Of a stretch of DNA of 64,000 bases, positions 1-30,100 are shown piece by piece; within the stretch, counting starts at the first letter, position 1; each line of letters opens with the position of its first letter. Under the pieces are notes generated by a model. That model did not search any database. It saw only the letters and a program-made list of their open reading frames with translations, and was not told where the DNA came from. Position numbers and translations under genes: made by a program. This stretch comes from Amoebidium appalachense. Its lineage: Eukaryota > Ichthyosporea. The DNA lies in the NCBI GenBank assembly GCA_963693365.1, contig CAVNZM010000008.1, forward strand, positions 10,044,001 through 10,108,000, written 5' to 3'.

Positions 1-137
1 CTTATCCTCTGTACTTAAACCCTCCCCCCCCCCCCCCCCCCTCCCCCCAAACACACACACAGACAAAAAAAAAAAAAAAAAAAAGGAAAAAAAGAAATCT
101 AAAACGCAAAATCGCAATAAGTGCTTCGTACACCCAC

Positions 138-776
138 CATTCTTTTCTTGACGATTTGTCCAGCAATACTGGGCAGCGCGTATGATGAGCGGGACAGTTG
201 TCATGGCGACCACACCACCCATGAGAATCAGAACCAGTGTAAATACCTGGGTACCCTTGTGAAATTTGGAGAAGTCTGTGGCGCCCAACCCTGTTACAGT
301 CATCTGCCGGGCGAAAATTCAACATCAGGCCATCTTTGTTATGTCTCAATATTTATCTGAAACCCTTGATTTCTCACTAAACATCATCACGAAACCAAAC
401 TTGTGAGCATCCACATACTCATCTAAAAGTGGAAGCGTGCATATCCACTAGGGCCACCACTTTCACACATACATAACCCCTAGTAAATCCTTCGTAATCT
501 CTGCACCCCCTTGCCCTCCCCCCCCCCCCCCCCCTCCCCCCCTCCTCTTTAACACACCACACGCACACACACACAACCCTCCTCCCCCCCCTCCCGCTTC
601 GTAATCTCTTCACCCCCTCCCCCTCCCCCCCCTCCCCCCCTCCTCTTTAACACACCACACACACACACACACACACACAACCCCCCGCCCCCGCCCCCCT
701 CCCCCCCCCCACCTCTTCCCGAGTGCTTTAAACGGTTTAATTGTTGACATTTGTTTCGCGCGCCGGGGGAAGGGGA

Positions 777-816
<40 letters not shown>

Positions 817-1035
817 GGAGAGTGAGAAAAAAAGTAATGATATTTGACACCCACCGCAGAAACAGCCGTGTAGTATGCCTCTATGAAAGGCAAATTGTGG
901 TCTCTTTCCATCCCCCAAATGACAACGCCACCAAGAAATGACACCGTGAAAAAGTAAAGTAGATGGACCGTGTAGAAGTTCATATCGGTAACACGTCGGA
1001 GCAGCCCATAAAGGTCGCTGCCAAAGGAAGCAACC
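138..1035 (-). CDS. TRK/HKT-family potassium transporter, partial (3' portion)
   Basis: Two joined minus-strand exons are visible, 1035-855 and 303-138, with the rest running off the left edge. The first encodes a membrane segment (MNFYTVHLLYFFTVSFLGG) and then YYTAVSA. The second continues MTVTGLGATDFSKFHKGTQ and a further membrane segment (VFTLVLILMGGVVAMTTV). Splicing at a GTGGGT donor after 855 and a CAG acceptor before 303 creates SAMTVTGL, which matches the pore-loop/selectivity-filter signature (SAxTxTGL) of TRK, KtrB and HKT cation transporters. These plasma-membrane proteins take up potassium, or sodium in some members, through four such pore loops. Which loop this is cannot be told from the fragment. 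The acceptor at 1035 and the donor below 138 (GTGGGT) are by-eye choices. The intron (304-854) is filled with C/G homopolymers and (CA)n. The remainder of the N-terminus was not found; the exon at 1705-1754 may or may not belong to this gene. Confidence 0.72.
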
Positions 1036-1411
1036 CTGCACACGTGTGTAATGCTCTGCATTAGTGAACCACACAAAAGTTGTTTCACGATAGCAGCATC
1101 CAACAACGCATTTTAAGGTCGGTTAGAAAACTCTTACTGCCCTGCAGCAAGCGTATCAAACAGGTGCCCGGCAACTTTTAAAAAAAACTTGCAAGACGAA
1201 GGAACAACCGGAGTGTTCAGAATGTGCCTTCGAGGTGTTGCTACCCAAAACAAGAGCTTGCACTTGGATTTGGCTCTAATGATCTGTGAACAGTGCTTTC
1301 GCCCGTTTCCACCACAGAAGCTTTATGGCTGTATGGATGAAAAGGGAGAAGGGGGGGGGGGGGGGGGGGGGGGGGGTACAGAGGTGGGGGAGAGAGGGGG
1401 TGGGGGGGGGG

Positions 1412-1442
<31 letters not shown>

Positions 1443-1704
1443 GGGGGGCAGGGGAGAGGATCTAAGCAATAGTTGAACAAATATGTCGCTAACTGTCTCA
1501 TGATCGCTTTCATCTGGCCACGCTTTAACCTTTCAGAAACACGTCACTGTGAGAAAAAAACCGTCTTTGAGCTGCGTTAACCAAGCAAGTATAGATGCTG
1601 TCTGGATCCGACCAAAAAAAAAAAGAAAACTCCTTGGCCAAAAGGAAAGTCAAGGCTTCCTACCTTATCAGCAACAAGCACGCAATGAAAAATACTACAC
1701 CCAC

Positions 1705-1754
1705 CTTTCTTTGAGGGGCTTCTCGTCCCAGTCGTCGTCATCATAATCCCCCAT
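1705..1754 (-). CDS. Possible first coding exon of a minus-strand gene
   Basis: An ATG in good context (caacATGG) opens a short acidic reading frame, MGDYDDDDWDEKPLKE, that ends at a strong GTGGGT splice donor. The composition resembles the N-termini of acidic eukaryotic proteins, and the end looks like a genuine first exon rather than chance. It could be the 5' exon of the potassium transporter fragment downstream on the same strand, or of a separate short gene. No downstream exon was joined with confidence. Confidence 0.3.
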
Positions 1755-17291
<15,537 letters not shown>

Positions 17292-18013
17292 CAATAACAC
17301 CCCCCCCCCCCCCCCCCCGGCGCGGGGATGCCCCCCCCTGCGGCGGGGCTTTCCCCTTTGGACTTCACTGCATCATTGCAGTCTGTCTACGTTCTCTACA
17401 TGTTCGACTCGTTTCTTCAGAATCTGTTCTTAAGATTCATTACCCTACTTTGCGTGTTGTATATCTAGTCAACCAAATGGTTCACCCGTACTCAACTACA
17501 CACTGCGACATATATGAAGAGGCAATATGGCCTTCACGGCTCACATTGTAGCATAATCTTTCACACCACATGCTTTCACCCATTAAATGCACTTTCACAC
17601 CAGCACAACGGATCAGTGTCCAATGATATCCGCATCGGCCACACAGAATCATATTGCGTAATATTCGAGTCATGATGCGCAAACGTGAAATTCTCTGAGT
17701 TTCTTTACAAGGGCTTTTTGCTCTGTGCTATGTTTTGGTTTTTGCTGCCACACAAGGGCCTTCCATTGGTGAATACTGTGTATCACTAGAAAGACATTTG
17801 CTGTACATAATTATATTTGTATTGCTAGAATGACGTTGGTTGGTTTTTGACAGAGAGAGACGTGAGCCGGTGAGAGCTATCTAAACTTTGTGGCGTAGTT
17901 ATTGTCCCTGTGAGAATGCTGCCTGACACCAGGTGGAACGCTTGAAAGTGAACCGAATAAAATATGGAAGCGTGTATCCACCATGTCGAGAACTGCTGCT
18001 CCCTGCTCCCTGC

Positions 18014-18058
<45 letters not shown>

Positions 18059-18303
18059 AAAAAAAAAAAAAAAAGGAAGAAGAAGAAAAGGAAAGAAAAG
18101 AAAGAACAGAAAAGAAAGAAAAGAAAGAAAAGAAAAGAAAAAGAAAAAGGAAAACAAAAAAATAAAATAAAAATAAAATAATACTATAAAGAGTAAAGCC
18201 AAGTACAGACAATAATAGAAAACACACCCCCACTGGATCCTCACACTAGGGGGTTGTGTATGTGTGTGCACGTTGTGTGTGTGTGTGTGTGTGTGTGTGT
18301 GAC

Positions 18304-18346
<43 letters not shown>

Positions 18347-18353
18347 CGGTGTG

Positions 18354-18398
<45 letters not shown>

Positions 18399-18840
18399 AG
18401 GGCGGGGGGAGGGGGGGGGGGGGGGGGGAGAGCGATCTCTAGAGAGGGGGGGGGGGGGGGGGGGGGGGACGGTTCGCTTACAATTTGAATTCAAGGGATG
18501 GGGGGATTGCACGCTTTTTATTTGTTACGGACATGTCCGGGAACCTTGCCTCACCCAAAGGCCTACATTTATAAATCCAACCGGGCCTGCCGGTACAGAA
18601 ATTGAACCTTTACAAATTTCGGAAATAATTATTCGGAAATTTACTGTCAATGTCAGCCACCATCTAATTGAATATGAGAATCCGAGCTGCCAGCCTACGC
18701 GTTCCCGTGTGTCCCTGTGTGCAACAGGAATGTTACAGTAGATGTGTGCATACATGGGTGCTTTTGTCATATGCCTTGTGTGCGCATGTGTTTATGTATA
18801 TGTGGACGGGGAAGTGTGCTTTTATCCCGCACGTGTGTGT

Positions 18841-18918
<78 letters not shown>

Positions 18919-19026
18919 GGTGTGCGTGTGCGTGTGTGTGGCACATGTGAGCGTGTGTGTGCGCCCACACACATGTGTTTCTCTGCATGTTCACCAGTGG
19001 GGACACTGGAAGTCTTTTCAAAGTCG
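17292..19026. other. Convergent intergenic region after EDC3 and the phosphatase
   Basis: No coding sequence recognised. It holds a poly-C/poly-A pair near 18016-18074, a GA-rich stretch to 18170, (GT)n at 18272-18397, poly-G tracts to 18468, and (GT)n at 18849-18911. Both flanking genes end here, so it should contain two polyadenylation sites; no convincing AATAAA was found close to either stop. Confidence 0.5.
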
Positions 19027-21535
<2,509 letters not shown>

Positions 21536-23143
21536 GTTGATGTTGCTCTCTATTTTGATTTAGACTTGGCTATGGTGCCCTTCGGCTAGGAAAGAGGTTG
21601 TTTCACGCCTAGTATCACAAATGCAATGAGACAGCCAGATGTGCGCGTACAGTTAATAGTTTTATGAAGTATAACGGATGTGAAAACGAGGCGTTTGACA
21701 GTTGTCGGAGGTGACGGTAGTTGGGTCAACTTCAAAGGCTGTTGTTTGCAGAGCGCTCGCATGAGACGGGGAAAAAAAATTGGTGGTAAATTAGCAAATA
21801 GGTTTTAAATTATCAGCACGCGTGCCTTGTGCTCATACTGATGGGGTAAAAAGTGGTTGTAACTTTTTTATGCGAGACAGGGAAAAAGAGAGAGAGTAGT
21901 AAGAGCGGTTTTCTCTACCCACCTAGCGTACCATCGTGGCGGGCATTGAAACTGGTAAGTTACAGTCCGTCTTTCGCACAGGCGACTGACTCAAAACAAA
22001 GTTTCCGCATAATTCCCTTATAAAGCAGATGGCGCCAAAATACACCAATCAGCAATTTGGGGCCGCAAGTTATCCAATCAATGATTAGATAAATCTGGAG
22101 GGGGATTCAAACAGAACTAATTGAAAAATTGGAAAATCGGTGTTGAGGAATCACTTGTACAGTATTACTGATAGCTGCATAGTGACAGTGAAAAGGTTTT
22201 ATAGGTGTTAAAATTATGTCCAAATTTCTGCCTATGCAAGCTTATGGCATTCTAATTTATTTTGGAGCAAACATTGTATTTCGAATTCAGGCGTGTTGTT
22301 CTGCATTTCTGTCTACATGGCGTGCGCCTGCGACCCTGTAAAATATATTGGTGTGAAATTTGAAATCGATATGCATAAACCTTATCTACCAGCCAACAAC
22401 CTCTTTAGCCAACCAGCTTTCACCTCTAAAGATGCATCATAGTGAATGCCAGCCTTGTCACTCACGCACGAACAGATGTTTTTCGGTTTCTCGTTTTCTT
22501 TCCCTGGTTTGGTTTTTGCTTTAGAACAAGACGGATTGAAACAAAGTTGTGTGCCTGCACACTCCAGGTTAGTAAAAATTCGACAAATAAAACATGGATA
22601 CAGAATGTTGATGATTACTAGAGGAGTGGCACCTTCATAAGGTCAGTCTCCCAGTTGTCAACACACGTGGAATTTGGTTTTGTTTGTGGCTTTGTGCACT
22701 TGACTGTTTCTTCTGGAGAATGCGGATGGAAGCAAACCAAGAATGCTGTACAGGCATGCCTTGCCATAGCCCCTAAGTAACACATTAATTGGTGACGCCT
22801 TGTCTCTATTGTGCAACCGCCCCCCCCCCCCCCCCCCCCCCCCTCCCTCCCTCCCTTCCTCCCCTCCCTTTCTACCTCTTGCCTATGGTTCCCCTTGCAT
22901 TCTAGTTTCTACCCCTTTTCCTATTGAAATTATGCTCCGTTTTTATGTTGCACCCTTTTAAGCAAACATCTGTGCTACCGTTTTTAACAGAGAGTGGGTG
23001 ACTAATGCTCTGCGCTCTTCTAGCGCTCCGTCTCCGCGCACTCTCCCCATTTAACAAGCTATGTCTCACATCCTGGTTCAACAGACGGACACGGTTCTGT
23101 TTTAAGCCTTGAGGACAATCATGTTTTGGGCTTCAGTGTTACG
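21536..23143. promoter_or_regulatory. Divergent intergenic region between phosphatase and giant gene
   Basis: About 1.6 kb between two head-to-head start codons. It is nearly free of microsatellites apart from one poly-C tract near 22820-22843, which fits a shared promoter. A short upstream reading frame (ATG at 23121, seven codons and a stop) overlaps the start of the giant gene. No specific factor site was identified. Confidence 0.4.
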
Positions 23144-24481
23144 ATGAAGGGTCAAAGTAAAACACCTCGGAAAAAGGCGGACATCCCCCTGCTAAAGGGG
23201 GTGTCACGTGGGAGAAGGCCGGACAGCAGGCGCAAGGATGACCCGGTATGTGTCTTTCCTTTTTGCCCTTTCTGGGTATATGTTGGTTGATCATGCCTGT
23301 TTACTCTATACGAAGAATTCGTGTTGGATTTACAACTTTTATGCTTATTCGTTTGTACGTGAGCTGATCGTCTTCTTTGTTCCCTCGTCCACAGGACCCC
23401 TCAGTGGGATTGGTGGATGAGCAGGCACGGGCAGAGGGCTTTGAGAGCCACCAAGGGTATGTTTGCGTTCTTTGGTTATTCTCTGTCGCTTCTCCCTCTT
23501 TCTCCCCTTCTCAGTCCACCTCCCCCCCCCCCCCCCCCCCCCCTTTTGTCCCTCCTCCTTTCAGCCTCCCTTTCTCTTGATGTTCTGGAGTGTGATTTCA
23601 GAGCTTTCTCGCCTCTGTTGAGAAGACTGACATTTGCTCTGTTCCACACTGCTTCTTTTACTCTGTTCTGTTTCTCGTTTTCGAATGGATCTGGTATGTG
23701 CCATATTCTCCTTTTCCTTACTTCCTCTCTTTATTATTACTGCCATCCTCTCCAGACTGTGCCAGCCCTCCCTTCTCACCTTCTGTCTCTTCTCGGTTTT
23801 CGGTTTCCCCCACCCCCTCTTCACCGTCTGACTCCTACCTCCCCCTTCCACTCCCCACTCCTTCCCCCCCCCCCCCCCCCCCCCTCTCCCCCCGACCCCT
23901 GCAGTGTTATCCGTCGTGAATGTGTTCCTTCTTACTCTGTAACGCATTCTACTCCCCCTCCCCCCTCTTTCCCCTGCCCCTCCCCCCGCCCTCTTCCTCC
24001 CCCCCCCCCCCCCCCCCCCTTCATGGGCTCTGTTCAAGTGTCTTCTGCCTGCAACTTAATTGTTTGGTTTTGGATTTCCCACGTTTGTGACGTTTTGTTG
24101 TTGCTCTTTGTTGTCTCCTCCATATTTCCAACCCTCTAACGCATACACCCCCCCCCCCCCCCCTCCCCCCCGCCCCCCTGCCCTCAAAGTCAAGGGGAGA
24201 GAGGGAGAAAGGAATCTTTCCACTCAGTAGCCCCTCTTCCACCACAACACGCACACATGCGCACACATCCTCGCCAGCACGCACACACACGTGCACAAAT
24301 AAAAAGCTATCAACACTTGAATAGACAAGGAAGCAAAGTAGCAGTTGGAGGCTCGGCATCATGGAGTTTTTTGTTTTATTAAACACTTGCACCACACGTA
24401 TACAAGGAGGCGGTCTTTACTGTTACAAGGCACACACACACGTACACACATACATTACAAAAGCACGTGCACACACACGTA

Positions 24482-24569
<88 letters not shown>

Positions 24570-25353
24570 ACACACACACACACACGATGAAGGAGACGGG
24601 GAGACAGTTTGCAGTCATCCCTGCTCACCTAAGGCTCTAGTAAACGTGGGAGCTAACATGTTCTTTTCCTATTTGTGTGCGGATCATTGTTGTTGTATCT
24701 GTGCATGCAGACACGTTCACAAACACACCACACACACATGTGTACACATAACACATGTGGACACATGCTCTCATGCATTCACACCCCCACCCTCTTATAG
24801 CATGATATAACCAAGCAAACGAACAAGCAAAGAAAGAGCAAATTTGCTGAGCAAGAGTATATGCCAACGAGCCGAGCCACAAACGAATGAGCAGAAAGCA
24901 AAGAAGAGAATGAGCAAACAAGCAAACAAGCAAGCACGCAAACAAGACAAAAGCAAACAAGTAAGCAAGAAGCAAGCAAACAAACAACCAAGCAACCAAG
25001 CAAGCAAACAAGCAAGCAAACAAGCAAGCAAACAAGCAAACACGCAAACAAGTTAACAAGTGAACACAAACAAGCTCATGAGCGCACGCATCCACGGTCG
25101 CGCGCGCTCACGCACACACACACACACACACACACATACACACACATACAGAAGCAAGCAAACAAGCAAACAAGCCAACAAGCAGGCAAACGAGCAAACA
25201 GGCAAATAAGCAAAAAGCAAACGAGCAAACAAGCAAATAATCAGACAAGCAAACGCAGATGAGCAAACAAGCAAGCAATCAAGCAAGCAAATGAGCAAAC
25301 AAGCAAACAAGCAAAAGGCAAAGAATCTCATGCGTGCACACAACCATGCACAC

Positions 25354-25413
<60 letters not shown>

Positions 25414-26251
25414 GCACACGCACACCCACACGCACACCCACACCCACACCCACACCCACACCCACACACGCACGCGCACGCACGTTCCCCCTCCCCCCCC
25501 CCCCCCCCCCCCCCCCCCGCGCCCTCCCTCCTGCTCTCCATCGTTCGGATGCGTTCACCCCACTCGAACATGCACCCGTGCTCGCCCTCCCTTACATACA
25601 CACGTACACACACACACACACACAGGCACGAAGAAACACTGCCTGTAGGTCGGGGTGGAAGGCAGCGGCGTGAGCATGTCGGCAAACACGACAGTGGGTT
25701 CCCCCGTCTCTCCCTCCCTTCCCCCCCCCCCCCCCCCCCCCCCCCCCACCACCTCTTCTTTTTCATTTTTCCTTCCCCCTCATACTAACCCCTTCAACGC
25801 ACGTCTTGTTCGGCCCCTTTCCAACTCCCCCCCCCCCCCCCCCCCCCCCCCCCTTCATAACCCATACCTTATGTGTTACACTTTCTCGATGCATGCTGGT
25901 TTGCTTCGGTTCTCGTTTCTGCAACTCAGGCAATGTTTAAGCTCCCAAAATTCCCCAATCCCCCCTTTCTCTGATTCCTCTTCCAATTTTTTAAAATACC
26001 AGTGCTGAAATGATGGTGCAAGCATGACATCGTCACGCTTGTGTATGAGCGTGCACACACACACACGACTGATGAAGGCATTTATATACCGGAAAGTTAC
26101 GAGCACATGCAAAGGTAGAATTTGTAGGAGTTTTGAGGCCTCGTGAGGCATAAAGAAACTCTGCACCACCGAGAATAAGTGTGAAAGTGCACATGCATTC
26201 GCGCTAAGCACACACACACACACAAACACACACACGCACACGCACACACAC

Positions 26252-26323
<72 letters not shown>

Positions 26324-26608
26324 CATGTATATATGTGTGTATGTATGTTTGGTTCCTGCACACTGGTGAACACACGTGCATGCACTCTGCCCCACACACT
26401 TGTACACTGCAGTACAGGCACACAGTCACAGATACGATCTGGGCACGTGCACGTGCACAGTGGAGCCCATGCACACTCAATAACCCCCCCCCCCCCCCCC
26501 CCCTCCCCCCCGGCGTCCATTTCACAACCGCTATACCATATTTCCCTAGGCCTTATCCCACCGCACGAGCACACGCACGCACACACCCATGTTGATTTTT
26601 TGCGTACT

Positions 26609-26641
<33 letters not shown>

Positions 26642-26993
26642 GGGGGGGGGGGGGGGGTTGGATATCCCTTTTGTGTTTTGAGTCTGCTCTTGCTTTCTGT
26701 ATCTCTCACGGCATGCCTGCCACACGACCAAAGGTTTTCTGTTTGTTGCCGTAACTGTGGGGTTCCCATTTGCAGTTTGGTAGGTAGAAACGATTTTTCT
26801 TTGTGCCTATTTCTTTGTGCTTAGGCACCTCTCGGGGTTGGGGCAGGAGTGTTGGGACTTAAGGGAGGGTAAGTGGATGGGCGGAGGGGGGCAGGGGAAA
26901 CAGTGTAAATGGTGCTCTGAGGTTGCTTAGGTGTGGTTGGCTCAAGGGGTGGCAAGTGCTTTAGAGAAGGGTGGGAAAGGTTTTCTAGTTGTG

Positions 26994-27061
<68 letters not shown>

Positions 27062-27091
27062 GGTGTGGGTGCTTTTTTTTTGTTTTTTTTT

Positions 27092-27132
<41 letters not shown>

Positions 27133-30100
27133 ATGTTTTTTGGGGTGTCCTAATTTCCATTGATAAAATTGTCTAGAACAAGACAGTCAGCACCCATTCA
27201 CACATTGCTTCACGCAGGCGACTTGGGGAAAGATGCAGCTGCGCCAACGCCAAACGGTGGTGTTCCCCAACACAACCTTTCAAACCCTCCTTCGCCACAA
27301 AACGACAAACCCCCCATTACGAAACGCCTGCACATGAATGCTATTGACGCTTATAGCTCCTCCGGGTCGGAAGACGAATTGAATCGCTGCAATCAAAGCG
27401 ACGGAGACGCACGCGCGTTGCCAAACTGCGAGGATAAGAACACACCGGAAAACGGCAAAGGGGAAATCGTGAATTCTCCGCACGAACCGGTTATTCATGG
27501 GAACGAGAATGATGTGGGAGGGGGTGTGGTTGCTCGCGCGAGCCCGAAGGTGGAGCAAATCACGGCAGGGAGCGAGCAACCAAGCGCACCAACCGGTGAG
27601 GGCGTCGAGCCAGATCGGACAAATGTGATTCGATCGCGCGACTCAGCGAATGAATTCGAGGCAAGTGCCAACCCCGCAAACTCCCCCACCGAGATATCGC
27701 CTTCACCAACCGAAAATCTGGGCGGGGGGTCGGTGGAGAGATTTCACAGCGGTAGCGCTACGGACCCCGTGGGCACGGCACACGCTGGCGGCGAAACGGG
27801 GAGGGGTGGGGTGTGTGAGTATTTGGATACCGCAGTACCAGCGGATATTGCCGGGCAGGCGGTGGGCCGTGTGGGTGTGAATGGAGAGGTGGAAGAGGAA
27901 GCCGGAAATGTCCATGGTGGGAATTTGCCGAACGGGGGGGTTCAGGGAGCCGGGGTGGTACAGGGTGACCAAGCGGATGGTGTGATGGCAGCGAGCCAAC
28001 ACCGGCACGAGTCAACCCAACCCCAAATGTCCCACACGGTGAATCCGGCCAGCCCATTCCCACGTGCACCCATGGAATTGGGCGTGGCGGGTGGTGACGG
28101 CGCGGCAGGAGATGCGGCGAATGAGACGGCCGGTTTTAGGTCCGAAGTGGTGTATGGGGGGCTGCATGATGTAAATACACAGCCAACGAATCACGTTGAG
28201 CCGATGGTGCGACGCGGAAGGCTAGGCATGGCCTATGGGCAGATGTGGACTGGCGGCGACTCGTTTGGGCAGGGGCAGAATAGCCCGTCTGCTGTGGTCC
28301 CTTACGGCCAGCCCGCGGCGACGGTTTCTGGTGGGCAGATGCAATCGCAATCGCAATCGCAGATGCAGCCGCAATTGCAGATGCAATCGGAGGTGCAATC
28401 GCACGGAGATGTGGAACAAGGTTTGCATGCCAATTTGGTGGGCCAGCTGAACCACGTGATTTCCGGCTTGGAAGCAGAGGGACACGTCCACTGGGCAAAC
28501 ATGCTACGGCCAGTTCGCGACGGGGTCATTGAGTTGCTTCCTGGCGTCCTTCCCCCGAGGTACGCACGCGAACTAAGTGACAATTTTATCATGATCGCCC
28601 AACTCCTCAACCGGAATAACAACCGTGTCTTGGAAGTAACGGCGCCACAGGTGATGAGCAACAATATCCCAACAATCCCTCCTATGCCGGTATCCCACGA
28701 TTCGGACCCAGCCCAGGTGGAGCCGAATCCACCGATAGAAACCGCTGCTTTACTGCCCGTTCCGGCCGAATCAGTTCCCGTTGAAACGGTGATGGATTCA
28801 CGGACGGTTCTTGTCCACCCATCCCCCGATTCCACCCCACCCGTGATCCCCGCAATTTCGCACACCGAAAGCGTCGACAGTTTGCACGAGCACGTTCGGT
28901 TTGACGTTCAACCGTGGGAGAGGTCGGAATCGCAAATATCCCTCCCACCCCCGCCCCCGCCTGACAGCTCTCCTCCCGTGAGCCCCATCCTTGCGCAGGC
29001 ATCAACACCACCACCACCACCTGTTCATGTTTCACCTCCTCGAACCCGATCCCCCCCACCCCCCATTTCCCCGAGGGAGGAGGAGGAGAAGGAAATTAGG
29101 AGCCCGGAGCCAACACCCACAATGCTCGTGGACCCACCGAGTATTGACGGTGCCCTCCCCCCCATCCCGTCGTTTATGACGAGATATCCGTCACCTCGTC
29201 GCGCAGCCGTGACCGAGGAAGGGGAAACACTAACGACGGTTGTTTCGGCAAGCAGCGGGAATAAGGAAAAGGGCGGGCAGGACACACGGCAAGCGCCTGG
29301 CGGGCCTCTACTCAGATCCGCACGGAGCCCCTCACGTTCCCCCGTTCCGGAAAACACAACGTCGTTGCTTTCGTCTCCGGGGGCGCCAGTGGCACCGGCG
29401 GGGGGAAGGGGAGTGAGAACATGCGTTTTGAGCGAAACGGGCAGCGCCCCCCATCAGGTTCGGAGCCGGGAAACATCACCGGGTATGGAATCGAGGCAGG
29501 TTGGTGGGCACAGTCCACGCCGCAAGGGACGCTCGCAGGGAAACCTCCCCAACGAGACCTCCCCGCCCAGGGGTGTGCCGGCGAAGGAGAACGAAGGGCC
29601 AAAGCGTCAGGCGGAAGAGGTGTTGGGTCGACCCGAGACAAAACGCGCACGTACGGACGCTGTGTCGGCGACTGAAAGCGCCAGCGTTTCGGAGGGTAGG
29701 TTATTGCGAAAGAGGAGCTATGGCAAGCAACACTCCGCCGCCGCCGTCGCCAACGAAAACGTAACCACGACCCCTGCTGCACCATTGACACCCATCCCTG
29801 AGCCACTTGGGAAGGGCAGGAGACGGAGCCAGGGGAAGTCTGGAACGGGACCTGAGACTTCCACACCCACACCGCCGCAGCCACCCGCACCCGTGCAGTC
29901 ACGTGTGCAGGAGCCAATCACAATGCCCCAACCGGCAATGTTGGCGCGACAAACGATCACTCGGAGGAGTGAACGCCTTACGCGGTCCGCGTTGGGTGTC
30001 TCGAAATCGGCCGATCGGCTTTCCACCGATTCACAGGCGGAGGAAGTGGTTATTCCGGTTGTTGCAGAGCCAGCACACACACCTGCGGCAACGACGGAAA

